The notes: generated from the sequence alone by a model not told the origin. Positions 16,557-26,361 are shown, counted from the first letter of the stretch. The stretch is DNA of 64,000 nt from Agrobacterium tumefaciens (GCA_025560025.1 CP048486.1:1988001-2052000), one strand, 5' to 3'. A program made the numbers and translations.

Positions 16557-17789
16557 ATGAGCGATATCGACCGAAGCCGTGCCCAGCAGCTGATGCGGGA
16601 AGCGGGCATCGACGCGCTGGTGCTTTTCCAGCCCGAAGGCTTCCGTTATGCGGTCGGCGCCCATGCCGGTGTCGCGACCATGTGGGGCAGGGCCGGTTCG
16701 GCAATTGCGCTGGTGCCGGCCGATGCCGGGGCGCGGCTTACCGCTGTCGTCAGCGATCATGCCGCCCTGCTTGTGAGAAAGGCCGCGCCGGAGATCGATC
16801 TGCGCTGCCATCGCATCTGGATCGATATGGTCGATCTGTCGGGCGTCGAAACCATCACGCAGGTGGACGATGCCTATCGCCGCAACAATTCCGGTGGTCC
16901 GAGGCCGGAGACGTTCGATCGTACTGCCTGTTTCGGCCTGCTGGCTGACCTGCTGCGGGAGCGTGGGCTGTCGGCGGCGCGCATTGGCGCAGACCTCGAA
17001 TTCATGCCCGCCGCCGATTTTCTGGCGCTGCGTCAGGCGCTGCCCGATGTCGACTGGGTTGACGGATCGGCCGTGCTACGCCGTCTGCGCGCCGTGAAAT
17101 CCGAGCGTGAGATCGAGCTTCTACGAAGCGCGGCAGCGGCGGCGGAGGCCGGGCTGGTCGCGATGGCCGCTGCCGTCAGGCCAGGTGCGGCGCTCGGCGG
17201 GCTTTCCGCCGCCTGGAAGGCCGGCGCACAGGCCCATGCCGCGAAATCCGGGTTTTCGCTGAGCGGCCATTGGGATTACATATCCGTCGGACCCGCTTTG
17301 TCGGATATGGCGGCGGTTGTCACGCCGGGTGCGCTCATCAAGGCCGATGTCGGCACGCTGGTCGACGGTTATTCATCGGATGGCGCGCGGAGTTTCTCGT
17401 GGGGGCCGGTCTCGCCGCTGGCCGCCGATGTTTTCAGCGCACTTGAAGCGGCCTTTGCCTGTGGGCTGGAAGCGATTCGTCCCGGCAATACATTCGGTGC
17501 TGTGCACGCCGCCATGCTGGCCTCGATGCGCAGGCAAGGTTTCAGCGAATATTATCGCGGCCATTTCGGCCATTCCGTCGGCGGTGGCGTGGGTATCGAG
17601 GAATGGCCGTTCTTTTCCCATGACAATCCGGAAATCATTCTTCCCGGCATGGTCGTGGCGCTTGAAGCTCCGTTTTATGGCGAAGGGCTGGGGGCGCTGA
17701 TGATCGAGGACCAGTTCCTCGTCACCTCGGCAGGGACAGAGTGCATGAACAGCTTGCCACGCACCCTGCGGGATTTGTCTCTAGACTGA
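16557..17789 (+). CDS. M24-family metallopeptidase (Xaa-Pro aminopeptidase/creatinase type)
   Basis: 410 residues in the two-domain pita-bread arrangement: an N-terminal creatinase-type domain and a C-terminal catalytic domain from about residue 180. All five metal ligands can be seen: Asp in KADVGT, Asp in YSSDGARSF, His in HFGHSVGGG, Glu in VALEAPFY and Glu in MIEDQFLV. The start codon has only a weak GGGG upstream. It ends 10 bases from the convergent kdgF-like gene. Members cleave X-Pro peptides or act on non-peptide C-N bonds; the substrate here cannot be told. Confidence 0.88.
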   Translation: MSDIDRSRAQQLMREAGIDALVLFQPEGFRYAVGAHAGVATMWGRAGSAIALVPADAGARLTAVVSDHAALLVRKAAPEIDLRCHRIWIDMVDLSGVETITQVDDAYRRNNSGGPRPETFDRTACFGLLADLLRERGLSAARIGADLEFMPAADFLALRQALPDVDWVDGSAVLRRLRAVKSEREIELLRSAAAAAEAGLVAMAAAVRPGAALGGLSAAWKAGAQAHAAKSGFSLSGHWDYISVGPALSDMAAVVTPGALIKADVGTLVDGYSSDGARSFSWGPVSPLAADVFSALEAAFACGLEAIRPGNTFGAVHAAMLASMRRQGFSEYYRGHFGHSVGGGVGIEEWPFFSHDNPEIILPGMVVALEAPFYGEGLGALMIEDQFLVTSAGTECMNSLPRTLRDLSLD

Positions 17790-17799
17790 TTACCGTCCC

Positions 17800-18117
17800 T
17801 CAGAGGAAATCGTCGCGGCGCGGGGTGAAGCAGTCGATCAGCTCCCCCTCTTCCAGACACAGGCAGCCGTGCTCGATATGGCCGGGAACGACGAGACTGT
17901 CGCCTTTCTGCAGGTCGTAGGCCTCTCCGTCGCGGTAAAAGCGGAAGCTGCCGCTGGCGACATAGGTGGATTGCACATGCGGGTGGCTGTGCAGCTTGCC
18001 TTCCGCACCGGTCTTGAAGCGGAACGAAACAACCATCAGTTCGGGCGCTTCGGACAGCACGGTGCGTTCAACGCCATCGTCGGGTGAAACGGTCGGGAAT
18101 GTCGGAAGCTGCTGCAT
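17800..18117 (-). CDS. kdgF: Cupin protein KdgF (unsaturated uronate linearisation)
   Basis: 105 residues closely matching KdgF: the metal-binding run LHSHPHVQSTYVASGSF (His43, His45, Gln49), the second cupin motif KGDSLVVPGHIEHG (His83) and the C-terminal signature LIDCFTPRRDDFL. KdgF converts 4,5-unsaturated galacturonate or the related alginate sugar to the linear ketouronate that KduI uses. GAGGAG precedes the ATG. It is the last gene of the minus-strand udh-gntR-kdgF run and complements kduI and kduD on the other strand. Confidence 0.85.
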   Translation of the reverse strand: MQQLPTFPTVSPDDGVERTVLSEAPELMVVSFRFKTGAEGKLHSHPHVQSTYVASGSFRFYRDGEAYDLQKGDSLVVPGHIEHGCLCLEEGELIDCFTPRRDDFL

Positions 18118-18158
18118 GTCGTTCTCCTCGGTCTTGCAATATGGATATGCGGGAAATT

Positions 18159-18902
18159 TCAGCGTGGTGCGCGCAGCATGGCGCGATACCGCGTCTGGCT
18201 GCTTTTCAGGTGATGGCGCATGGCGTTTCTGGCCGCCTCTTCGTCACCATCCTGTATCGCAATCAGGATTGCTTCATGCTCGCCGACAAGCCGGTTGAGA
18301 TCGGCGGGCGAAAGCACGGTTTCCGTGCCGTTCTCAGCAACGGCGCGGCGCGGAATGAGGGTGGGGCCAAGCACCTGCAGAAACTCGCTGAAGCGCGGAT
18401 TGTTGGTCGCCTCGGCCACAGCGAGGTGGAAGGCGAAATCGGCCTCCGCCGTCGGCACTCCCCTGGCGGCACTGGCGCGAAAGGCATCGAAAGCTTCGAT
18501 GATCTTTTCCTCCTGTGCCGGGGAGCGGCGAACGGCTGCAAGACCGGCGGCATCCCCCTCGACGGCGGTGCGCAATTCCAGCATTTCGATCAGTGACGAG
18601 ACCCGGGCAAGATCGACATTATGGAAGGGCCGCCGCTCGACAGGTGCAGGCTCCAGCACGAAGACACCGGCACCCTGGCGCGGTTCGACCAGACCGTCGG
18701 AGCGCAGCGAGGCGATCGCCTCACGCACCACGGTACGGCTGACGCCGAATTCCTGGGTCAGCTGCGCTTCGGAAGGCAGGCGCTCGCCCGTCTTGTAACG
18801 GCCCTTGGCGATCTGGCCGCGCAGTTCCTCCGAAACCTTGACCACAAGCGTCCTTGCTTGCGGAGCTGCCGGTTCGGAGGTCGTTGCTTTTATCATTTTC
18901 AT
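18159..18902 (-). CDS. GntR-family regulator (FadR subfamily) of the uronate genes
   Basis: 247 residues. A winged helix-turn-helix (residues about 15-80: GERLPSEAQLTQEFGVSRTVVREAIASLRSDGLVEPRQGAGVFV) is followed by an all-helical FCD effector domain with the expected RTAVEGDAA and FHLAVAEATNNP motifs. The start is at 18902 or 18896; a longer upstream open frame lacks family similarity. It is sandwiched between udh and kdgF and is the natural candidate to control the divergent uronate operons, with a uronate or its catabolite as inducer (ExuR/UxuR-like role inferred). Confidence 0.88.
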   Translation of the reverse strand: MKMIKATTSEPAAPQARTLVVKVSEELRGQIAKGRYKTGERLPSEAQLTQEFGVSRTVVREAIASLRSDGLVEPRQGAGVFVLEPAPVERRPFHNVDLARVSSLIEMLELRTAVEGDAAGLAAVRRSPAQEEKIIEAFDAFRASAARGVPTAEADFAFHLAVAEATNNPRFSEFLQVLGPTLIPRRAVAENGTETVLSPADLNRLVGEHEAILIAIQDGDEEAARNAMRHHLKSSQTRYRAMLRAPR

Positions 18903-19030
18903 CGCCGTTCTAAAAAAGGGTGCAGGTTTGCGCCCGGTATTCCTCGATACGTTATTCGCGGCCCGGCTTGCAATCCCGCTGAACGCGCAGGAAAGGCCGG
19001 TTGTCGCGCCTGTTGGCCTCACATGGCATT

Positions 19031-19828
19031 TCAGTTCGCCTTGAAGATCGGGTTGTCGATGAAAACGCCGCCCTGAAACCGTGCCACCGCATCGTTCGGG
19101 TCCGGTTGCGGCATTGTCTCGGCAATGTGCTGCCGGAAGGTCTCGGCATTGTCCTTCGGTTTCCAGCCAAGCCATCCGAGGTGCGAATTGTCCCACCAGC
19201 CCGCATCATTGGCCGATGCACCCCAGACGACCGGGCAGCCGAGCACGGGCGCGCGGAAAACCGCATCGATCAGCGATACGAAGTCATCCTGCGAAAACCA
19301 GGTCGACAACATGCGGTGGTTTTGCGGTTCCGCCGTGCAGGAGCCGATGCGGACCAGCGCCGTCTCCTGGCCGAATTTTTCGAAATACATACGGGCGAGG
19401 CTTTCACCGAAACATTTGGACACGCCGTAAAGACCGTCCGGCCGGAAAGGAACGTCCGGGCCGAGCCGCTCGGTCTGGGAATAATAACCGATCGTGTGGT
19501 TGGAACTGGCGAAGACGATGCGCGGCTGGCCGTGGGCGCGGGCGGCTTCATAGAGATTATAGAGCCCGATGATATTGCCCTGAAGGATCTGCTCGAAAGG
19601 CCGCTCCACCGATATGCCGCCAAGATGGACGATGCCGTCACAATCGGCCACCATCGCATCGACGGCCCCGGCGTCGGCGAGATCGCATTGCACGCATTCT
19701 TCGTTCGGCCCGGCCGGATCGAGCGGCGCGAGATCGGCAAGGCGCAATATCTCGGCCATCGGTGCGAGGCGCTTGCGCATGACGCGGCCGAGCTGGCCTG
19801 CCGCACCGGTAACAAGAAGCCGTTTCAT
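19031..19828 (-). CDS. udh: Uronate dehydrogenase Udh
   Basis: 265 residues, the same length as A. tumefaciens Udh and highly similar over its whole length as I recall that sequence. It is a short-chain/extended Rossmann enzyme: VTGAAGQLGRV at the N-terminus, Ser in FASSNHTIGYY and the catalytic YGVSK (Tyr134, Lys138). It oxidises D-galacturonate or D-glucuronate to the aldaro-lactone with NAD+. AGGAG precedes the ATG. It heads the minus-strand run and is divergent from kduI across 175 bases. The product goes to the lactone isomerase and cycloisomerase encoded at 23762 and 22629. Confidence 0.95.
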   Translation of the reverse strand: MKRLLVTGAAGQLGRVMRKRLAPMAEILRLADLAPLDPAGPNEECVQCDLADAGAVDAMVADCDGIVHLGGISVERPFEQILQGNIIGLYNLYEAARAHGQPRIVFASSNHTIGYYSQTERLGPDVPFRPDGLYGVSKCFGESLARMYFEKFGQETALVRIGSCTAEPQNHRMLSTWFSQDDFVSLIDAVFRAPVLGCPVVWGASANDAGWWDNSHLGWLGWKPKDNAETFRQHIAETMPQPDPNDAVARFQGGVFIDNPIFKAN

Positions 19829-19930
19829 TGCAATTCTCCTAAACGAATGGACTGCGGATCAACGAAGCTGCGGAAAATCCGCATCCAGCCTCACCGGCGT
19901 GGTCGAGATATCTCAGCACCTCTTGACCTT

Positions 19931-19970
19931 ATCATACAGATCGTACAAAAAGCGGATAACATATATTATG
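19931..19970. promoter_or_regulatory. Candidate regulator site between udh and kduI
   Basis: ATCATACAG and ATCGTACAA stand as adjacent direct repeats at 19931-19948, followed by the dyad ACATA-TAT-TATGT near 19960-19972. The half-site ATCATACAA also occurs, as an inverted pair, before kdgD (21591). TATGAT read on the minus strand could serve as the udh -10. Assignment to the GntR protein is inference. Confidence 0.35.
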
Positions 19971-20003
19971 TCCTATGCGCAACAATCATGAAGGATGAGT
20001 TTG

Positions 20004-20828
20004 ATGCTGACCGTCGAAACAAGGCAGGCCGTCAACCCGGAATTTGCTAAAACGCTCGATACCGAAGGGCTTCGCAAGCATTTCCTCGCCAGCGACATGT
20101 TCCGTTCCGGTGAAATCAGACTGATCTATACCCATTACGACCGTTTCGTCATGGGCGGCGCGGTGCCGAACGGCGCGCCGCTGACGCTGGACAAGGTAGA
20201 AGAAACGAAGACGCCGTCTTTTCTTGACCGGCGCGAGATGGGCATCGTCAATATCGGCGAGACCGGCACCGTCAGCGCCGGCGGGCAGAGCTACACGCTC
20301 AATCGTGGCGACGTGCTTTATCTCGGCGCGGGCAGCGGTGCCGTTACTTTCGACGGGGCAGGTCGATTCTACATCACGTCGTGCCCGGCCCATCGCAGCC
20401 TGCCGGCAAAGCTCGTCAGCCTTGCCGACAGCAAGGAGGTCAAGCTCGGCGCAACGGAGACTTCCAACAAGCGCACCATCAACCAGTTCATCCATCCGCT
20501 TGTCATGGAAAGCTGCCAGCTGGTGCTGGGTTATACGACGCTGGAGGATGGCTCCGTCTGGAATACCATCCCTTCCCATATTCATGATCGCCGCATGGAG
20601 GCCTATCTCTATTTCGGCATGGATGAGAAATCCCGTGTTCTGCACCTGATGGGTGAGCCGCAGGAAACCCGGCATCTGTTCATCTCGAATGAAGAGGGTG
20701 CGGTTTCGCCGCCGTGGTCGATCCATTCCGGCGCCGGCATCGGCTCCTACACCTTCATCTGGGCGATGGCGGGAGACAATGTCGACTATACCGACATGGA
20801 CTTCATCCAGCCGGGGGGTCTGAAATGA
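20004..20828 (+). CDS. kduI: 5-keto-4-deoxyuronate isomerase KduI
   Basis: 274 residues. Similar to E. coli KduI throughout: the opening AKTLDTEGLRKHFL region, the RREMGIVNIGETGTV-like strand, SNKRTINQFIHP, the metal-site segment WNTIPSHIHDRRMEAYLYF and PQETRHLFISNEEGAVSPPWSIHSG. It interconverts the linear 5-keto-4-deoxyuronate made by KdgF and 2,5-diketo-3-deoxygluconate. ATG 20004 is chosen because AAGGA at 19991-19995 is eight bases away; ATG 19995 is inside that site. It overlaps kduD by four bases. Confidence 0.93.
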   Translation: MLTVETRQAVNPEFAKTLDTEGLRKHFLASDMFRSGEIRLIYTHYDRFVMGGAVPNGAPLTLDKVEETKTPSFLDRREMGIVNIGETGTVSAGGQSYTLNRGDVLYLGAGSGAVTFDGAGRFYITSCPAHRSLPAKLVSLADSKEVKLGATETSNKRTINQFIHPLVMESCQLVLGYTTLEDGSVWNTIPSHIHDRRMEAYLYFGMDEKSRVLHLMGEPQETRHLFISNEEGAVSPPWSIHSGAGIGSYTFIWAMAGDNVDYTDMDFIQPGGLK

Positions 20829-21568
20829 AAAATCCCTTTTCGCTTCAAGGGCGTAAGGCATTGGTGACGGGCGCAAATACGGGGCTCGGCCAGGCAATCG
20901 CCATCGGCCTTGCCGCCGCCGGTGCGGAAGTGGTCTGCGCTGCGCGCCGTGCGCCCGACGAAACGCTGGAACTGATTGCGAAGAATGGCGGCAAGGCCAG
21001 CGCGCTCACGATCGACTTTGCCGATCCCTTGGCGGCGAAGGACAGCTTTGCCAATGCCGGTCTGGATATTCTCGTCAACAATGCCGGCATTATCCGCCGT
21101 GCCGATTCCGTCGAGTTTTCCGAACTCGACTGGGACGAGGTGATGGACGTCAATCTCAAGGCGCTGTTTTTCACCACGCAGGCTTTCGCGAAAGAGCTGC
21201 TGGCGAAAGGTCGCTCCGGCAAGGTGGTCAATATCGCCTCGCTCCTGTCGTTTCAGGGTGGCATCCGCGTGCCCTCCTACACGGCGGCGAAACATGGCGT
21301 GGCCGGTCTCACCAAGCTTCTGGCGAATGAATGGGCCGCAAAGGGCATCAACGTGAATGCCATCGCGCCGGGTTACATCGAAACCAACAATACCGAGGCG
21401 CTGCGCGCGGATGTGGCCCGCAACAAGGCCATTCTCGAGCGTATCCCGGCTGGCCGATGGGGGCATTCCGAAGATATTGCCGGGGCGGCGGTTTTCCTCG
21501 CATCGCCGGCGGCGGATTATGTGCATGGCGCCATTTTGAATGTGGATGGCGGCTGGCTGGCGCGCTGA
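20825..21568 (+). CDS. kduD: 2-deoxy-D-gluconate 3-dehydrogenase KduD
   Basis: 247-residue short-chain dehydrogenase. TGANTGLGQAI cofactor motif, NNAG at LDILVNNAGIIRR, catalytic Ser in NIASLLSFQGG and Tyr/Lys in YTAAKHG. The opening MKNPFSLQGRKALVTG and the segment APGYIETNNTEALRAD are typical of KduD. It reduces 2,5-diketo-3-deoxygluconate to KDG. The kinase and aldolase needed to finish that branch are not in this window. Confidence 0.92.
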   Translation: MKNPFSLQGRKALVTGANTGLGQAIAIGLAAAGAEVVCAARRAPDETLELIAKNGGKASALTIDFADPLAAKDSFANAGLDILVNNAGIIRRADSVEFSELDWDEVMDVNLKALFFTTQAFAKELLAKGRSGKVVNIASLLSFQGGIRVPSYTAAKHGVAGLTKLLANEWAAKGINVNAIAPGYIETNNTEALRADVARNKAILERIPAGRWGHSEDIAGAAVFLASPAADYVHGAILNVDGGWLAR

Positions 21569-21590
21569 TCCGCGCCAGTTTCGAAAATTC

Positions 21591-21609
21591 ATCATATAAC
21601 TTGTATGAT
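21591..21609. promoter_or_regulatory. Inverted repeat upstream of kdgD
   Basis: ATCATATAA-C-TTGTATGAT, an 8-of-9 dyad, sits seven bases before a TTGACA box at 21616-21621 that could be the -35 of a kdgD promoter. The half-site matches that in the udh/kduI intergenic region, so the same regulator may act on both. Confidence 0.4.
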
Positions 21610-21660
21610 GACTTATTGACAAGTATACGGCAAGCGGTTTAGGTGGCTTTCAGTCAGTGA

Positions 21661-22593
<933 letters not shown>

Positions 22594-22628
22594 TACGGGC
22601 CTGATCCGGGCAAAACGGGAGGGGAGCG

Positions 22629-23765
22629 ATGAAGATAACAGCGGTGCGCACGCATCTGCTCGAACATCGGCTGGACACGCCGTTTGAAAGCGCCTCCATG
22701 CGCTTTGACCGGCGTGCCCATATTCTGGTGGAAATCGAATGCGATGACGGAACCGTCGGCTGGGGCGAATGCCTCGGTCCGGCCAGACCGAACGCCGCCG
22801 TGGTTCAGGCCTATTCCGGCTGGCTCATCGGCCAGGACCCGCGCCAGACCGAAAAGATCTGGGCCGTGCTTTATAACGCCCTGCGTGATCAGGGTCAGCG
22901 CGGCCTCAGCCTCACCGCTTTGTCCGGCATCGATATCGCGCTCTGGGATATCAAGGGCAAGCATTACGGCGCTTCCGTTTCGATGTTGCTGGGCGGACGT
23001 TGGCGCGAAAGCGTCCGCGCCTATGCCACCGGCAGCTTCAAGCGCGACGGTGTAGACCGTGTCTCCGACAATGCCGCTGAGATGGCGGAACGTCGGGCAG
23101 ACGGTTTCCACGCCTGCAAGATCAAGATCGGTTTCGGCATTGAGGAGGATCTTCGCGTCATCGCCGCCGTGCGTGAGGCGATCGGGCCGGATATGCGGCT
23201 GATGATCGATGCCAATCATGGTTATACCGTCACGGAAGCCATCACGCTTGGCAACCGTGCGGCTGACTATGGTATCGACTGGTTCGAGGAGCCGGTGGTT
23301 CCCGAACAGCTTGATGCCTATGCCCGCGTTCGGGCAGGACAGCCTATTCCGGTTGCGGGCGGCGAGACCTGGCATGGGCGTTATGGCATGTGGCAGGCGC
23401 TTTCCGCCGGTGCGGTGGATATTCTCCAGCCCGACCTCTGCGGCTGCGGCGGTTTTTCCGAAACGCAGAAGATTGCCACGCTCGCAACACTCCACGGCGT
23501 GCGCATTGTACCGCATGTCTGGGGCACCGGTGTGCAGATTGCCGCCGCCCTGCAATTCATGGCGGCGATGACGCCCGATCCGGTGCGGGTCAACCCCATC
23601 GAGCCGATCATGGAATTCGACCGCACGCCCAATCCCTTCCGCCAGGCCGTGCTGAAACAGCCGATCGAGGCGGTGAACGGCGTTGTCGCCATTCCCAATG
23701 GCCCAGGCCTCGGCATCGAGATCAATCGCGATGCGCTTACCGAATTCAGGATGCCTGACGCATGA
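22629..23765 (+). CDS. gci: D-galactarolactone cycloisomerase Gci
   Basis: 378 residues, matching the characterised A. tumefaciens enolase-superfamily enzyme in length and context. The catalytic machinery is visible: Lys164-Ile-Lys166 (CKIKIG), metal ligands Asp194, Glu220 and Glu246, and the His296 base in IVPHVWGTG. It opens D-galactaro-1,4-lactone (and the glucaro form) by beta-elimination to 5-keto-4-deoxyglucarate, the substrate of KdgD upstream. Its end overlaps the next gene by four bases. Confidence 0.95.
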   Translation: MKITAVRTHLLEHRLDTPFESASMRFDRRAHILVEIECDDGTVGWGECLGPARPNAAVVQAYSGWLIGQDPRQTEKIWAVLYNALRDQGQRGLSLTALSGIDIALWDIKGKHYGASVSMLLGGRWRESVRAYATGSFKRDGVDRVSDNAAEMAERRADGFHACKIKIGFGIEEDLRVIAAVREAIGPDMRLMIDANHGYTVTEAITLGNRAADYGIDWFEEPVVPEQLDAYARVRAGQPIPVAGGETWHGRYGMWQALSAGAVDILQPDLCGCGGFSETQKIATLATLHGVRIVPHVWGTGVQIAAALQFMAAMTPDPVRVNPIEPIMEFDRTPNPFRQAVLKQPIEAVNGVVAIPNGPGLGIEINRDALTEFRMPDA

Positions 23766-24640
23766 GCGAGCTTGAACGCCAGCTGACCGGTACCCCGCCG
23801 AAGCCATCCTTTCCGAAGGGGGCTGTGGACACGCAGATGCATCTCTATCTGCCGGGATATCCCGCCTTGCCGGGCGGGCCGGGCCTGCCGCCGGGCTCGC
23901 TTCCCGGGCCTGCCGAGTACCGACAGCTGATGCAATGGCTTGGCATAGACCGCGTCATCATCACCCAGGGCAATGCCCATCAGCGTGACAATGCCAATAC
24001 GCTTGCCTGTGTTGTCGAGATGGGCGAGGCCGCGCGTGCGGTGGTGATCATCGATGCCGGCACGACGGAAAAGGACATGGAGCAACTGGCGGCCGCTGGC
24101 GCTGTCGGCGCGCGTATCATGGATCTGCCGGGCGGTGCCGTGAACCTTTCCGAACTGGAAGCGGTGGACGAGCGTGCTCATGCGGCTGACTGGATGGTTG
24201 CGGTGCAGTTCGACGGCAATACGCTGCTCGATCATCTGCCGCGCCTTGAGACAATCCGCTCGCGCTGGGTGTTCGACCACCATGGCAAGTTCTTCAGGGG
24301 GATTAAAACCGATGGCCCGGAAATGGCCGCGCTTCTGAAACTCATCGATCGCGGCAATCTCTGGTTCAAATTCGCCGGGGTGTATGAAAGTTCGCGTGAG
24401 AGCTGGCCCTATGAGGATGTTGCCGCCTTTTCGCGCGTAGTCGCGGCCCATGCGCCGGAGCGCATCATCTGGGGCACCAACTGGCCGCATAATTCCATCC
24501 GCGAGACTGCGGCCTATCCGGACGATGCCCGCCTTGCGGAGCTGGTTCTTGGCTGGCTGCCGGATAAGGCGGCGCGCCAGCGCGCGCTGGTGGATAACCC
24601 CGAGGTCCTGTTCAAGCTGCCGCCATTCGTGGCGGCATAG
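23762..24640 (+). CDS. gli: D-galactarolactone isomerase (amidohydrolase superfamily)
   Basis: 292 residues of the amidohydrolase_2 / 2-pyrone-4,6-dicarboxylate lactonase group. The opening AVDTQMHLYLPGYP has QMH where the family usually has HxH. Later segments VFDHHGKF and IIWGTNWPHN carry the expected histidine and aspartate/asparagine positions. The A. tumefaciens counterpart next to gci was shown to isomerise D-galactaro-1,5-lactone, the product of Udh, to the 1,4-lactone used by Gci. Tight coupling to gci supports the same function here. Confidence 0.88.
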   Translation: MSELERQLTGTPPKPSFPKGAVDTQMHLYLPGYPALPGGPGLPPGSLPGPAEYRQLMQWLGIDRVIITQGNAHQRDNANTLACVVEMGEAARAVVIIDAGTTEKDMEQLAAAGAVGARIMDLPGGAVNLSELEAVDERAHAADWMVAVQFDGNTLLDHLPRLETIRSRWVFDHHGKFFRGIKTDGPEMAALLKLIDRGNLWFKFAGVYESSRESWPYEDVAAFSRVVAAHAPERIIWGTNWPHNSIRETAAYPDDARLAELVLGWLPDKAARQRALVDNPEVLFKLPPFVAA

Positions 24641-24756
24641 TGTCAATCCGGGATGGTTGGGAAAGGGAGGTCCCATCGTCCTTGTCAAGTGAAAGGTCTT
24701 TGCATGCCGGCCCGGATGGGCGTGAAAATTCGGTCCTATAGCCTGGAGGGGCTGGA

Positions 24757-24771
24757 CCGTTGTTACAACGG
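24757..24771 (+). promoter_or_regulatory. Perfect 15-bp palindrome directly before the TRAP dctP ribosome site
   Basis: CCGTTGT-T-ACAACGG abuts the GGAGGAGGAAG ribosome site of the dctP gene at 24783. As RNA it would fold CCGTTG/CAACGG with a UUA loop immediately upstream of the Shine-Dalgarno, suiting transcript stabilisation or translational control. As DNA it could be an operator. Confidence 0.45.
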
Positions 24772-24782
24772 AGGAGGAAGAC

Positions 24783-25760
24783 ATGAAAAAGATTGCAAGC
24801 ATGATGTGCGTCGCGATGGGGATCGCGCTCGCGGGCGTTTCCGCCAAGGCGCAGGAAATCACCCTGCGTTCTGCAGACATCCATCCCGACGGTTATCCGA
24901 CGGTCGAAGCCGTGAAATATATGGGCGAGCTCCTGTCTGAGCGGTCCAATGGCCGCATCAAGATACAGGTCATGAACAATTCGGTTCTCGGCGGTGAGAA
25001 AGACACCATCGAGCAGACCCGTTTCGGCGTCATTGACATGAATCGCGTCAATGCCGCGCCCTTCAACAATCTGGTGAAGGAAACCACCGTCCTCGGCCTG
25101 CCTTTCCTGTTCCGTTCGACGGAGCACATGCACAATACCGTTGACGGCCCGATCGGCGACGAGGTTCTCGCGGCCTTTGAACCGCACGGCCTTGTCGGTC
25201 TTGCCTTTTATGATTCCGGCGCGCGTTCCTTCTACACCACCAAAAAGCCCATCGAAAAACTGGCTGATCTTAAGGGCCTGAAAATCCGTGTGCAGCAATC
25301 GGATCTGTGGATTTCGATGATGCAGGCCTTCGGCGCCAACCCGACGCCGATGCCGATGGGCGAGGTTTATTCCTCGCTTGAAACCGGCGTTGTCGACGGT
25401 GCGGAAAACAACTGGCCGTCTTACGAATCCGCCCGCCATTACGAAGTCGCGAAAAACTACTCCCTGACGGAGCATTCGCTGAACCCGGAAATCCTCGTCA
25501 TTTCCAAGGTCTCCTATGACAAGCTCTCGCCGGAAGACCAGAAGCTGCTGCGTCAGGCGGCCAAGGATTCCGTTGGCAAGATGCGCGAACTCTGGAGCGC
25601 CCGCGAAAAGGCCTCGGAAGAAAAGGTGCGCGCCGGTGGCGTCAACGTCATCAAGGTCAACAAGGAGGAGTTCGCGGCGGCGATGGGTCCGGTCTACGAC
25701 AAGTTCGTGACCGATCCGAAGATGAAGGACCTTCTGGAACGGGTCAAAGCGGTGAAGTGA
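24783..25760 (+). CDS. dctP: TRAP transporter uronate-binding protein, DctP family
   Basis: 325 residues. Signal peptide MKKIASMMCVAMGIALAGV... cleaved at AKAQ/EI. DctP pattern: VLGLPFLFRSTEH, the LKGLKIRVQQSD arginine loop, and the EVYSSLETGVVDGAENNWPSY ligand-closing segment. The corresponding A. tumefaciens protein in the same gene order is a galacturonate/glucuronate receptor, which fits the enzymes upstream. GGAGGAGGAAG precedes the ATG. Confidence 0.93.
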   Translation: MKKIASMMCVAMGIALAGVSAKAQEITLRSADIHPDGYPTVEAVKYMGELLSERSNGRIKIQVMNNSVLGGEKDTIEQTRFGVIDMNRVNAAPFNNLVKETTVLGLPFLFRSTEHMHNTVDGPIGDEVLAAFEPHGLVGLAFYDSGARSFYTTKKPIEKLADLKGLKIRVQQSDLWISMMQAFGANPTPMPMGEVYSSLETGVVDGAENNWPSYESARHYEVAKNYSLTEHSLNPEILVISKVSYDKLSPEDQKLLRQAAKDSVGKMRELWSAREKASEEKVRAGGVNVIKVNKEEFAAAMGPVYDKFVTDPKMKDLLERVKAVK

Positions 25761-25769
25761 CATTGAGGG

Positions 25770-25803
25770 AAACCGGCTCTGGCAACAGGGCCGGTTTTCT
25801 TTT
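25770..25803 (+). terminator. Terminator-like hairpin between dctP and dctQ
   Basis: AAACCGGC (25770-25777) pairs with GCCGGTTT (25790-25797), then TTCTTTT. It has the shape of an intrinsic terminator inside an operon and probably causes partial termination so that receptor exceeds membrane subunits. The other TRAP operon of this window has a hairpin in the same place. Confidence 0.65.
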
Positions 25804-25839
25804 GCAGCCGTCTTGTTTGAAGGAGGAGGAGGAAGGCAA

Positions 25840-26361
25840 ATGCGAAACTTCATGCGGGCGGTTCGCCCATTTCTCGGCGCACTCAGCCATGCGTCGCTCT
25901 ATATTGCCGGTATCGGCATGGTCGCCATGACGCTTATCGTCGGCTGGCAGGTCTTTGCCCGTTATATCCTGAATGATTCACCCAGCTGGTCGGAACCGCT
26001 GTCGCTTCACCTCATGTCATGGTTCATCATGCTGGGGGCCGCAGTCGGTGTGCGGGAGAGCGTGCATCTGGGGCTGGATATTCTGCGTTACTTGATGCCG
26101 CCGCGCATACAGAAGGGAATGGACCTGACCAGCCTTGCCCTGATCTTTTTCTTCGGTGTCGGCATGGCCTGGTACGGAACATCGCTTTCCATCGGGACAT
26201 GGACGGCAACGGTCCCGGTTCTCGGCTGGCCGGGCGGCACGGATTTCTTCCCGCTCGTGGGGGGTGGTTTCCTCATTGCGCTGTTTGCGGCCGAACGTTT
26301 TGTCGATCTCGCCATCGGCGAGGAGATCGCGGCGGATATTCTCGTGCAGGAGGCCGCGTAA
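25840..26361 (+). CDS. dctQ: TRAP transporter small permease subunit, DctQ family
   Basis: 173 residues, four hydrophobic segments, DctQ signature WQVFARYILNDSPSWSEPLSLHLMSWFIMLG. The start at 25840 follows the ribosome site GGAGGAAGG; the open frame extends further up, but only through that site. The next gene starts at the base after its stop. Confidence 0.9.
   Translation: MRNFMRAVRPFLGALSHASLYIAGIGMVAMTLIVGWQVFARYILNDSPSWSEPLSLHLMSWFIMLGAAVGVRESVHLGLDILRYLMPPRIQKGMDLTSLALIFFFGVGMAWYGTSLSIGTWTATVPVLGWPGGTDFFPLVGGGFLIALFAAERFVDLAIGEEIAADILVQEAA

Noticed and set aside
18903..19196. N-terminal extension of the GntR gene
   Set aside because: The added 98 residues overlap udh in another frame and show no family similarity.
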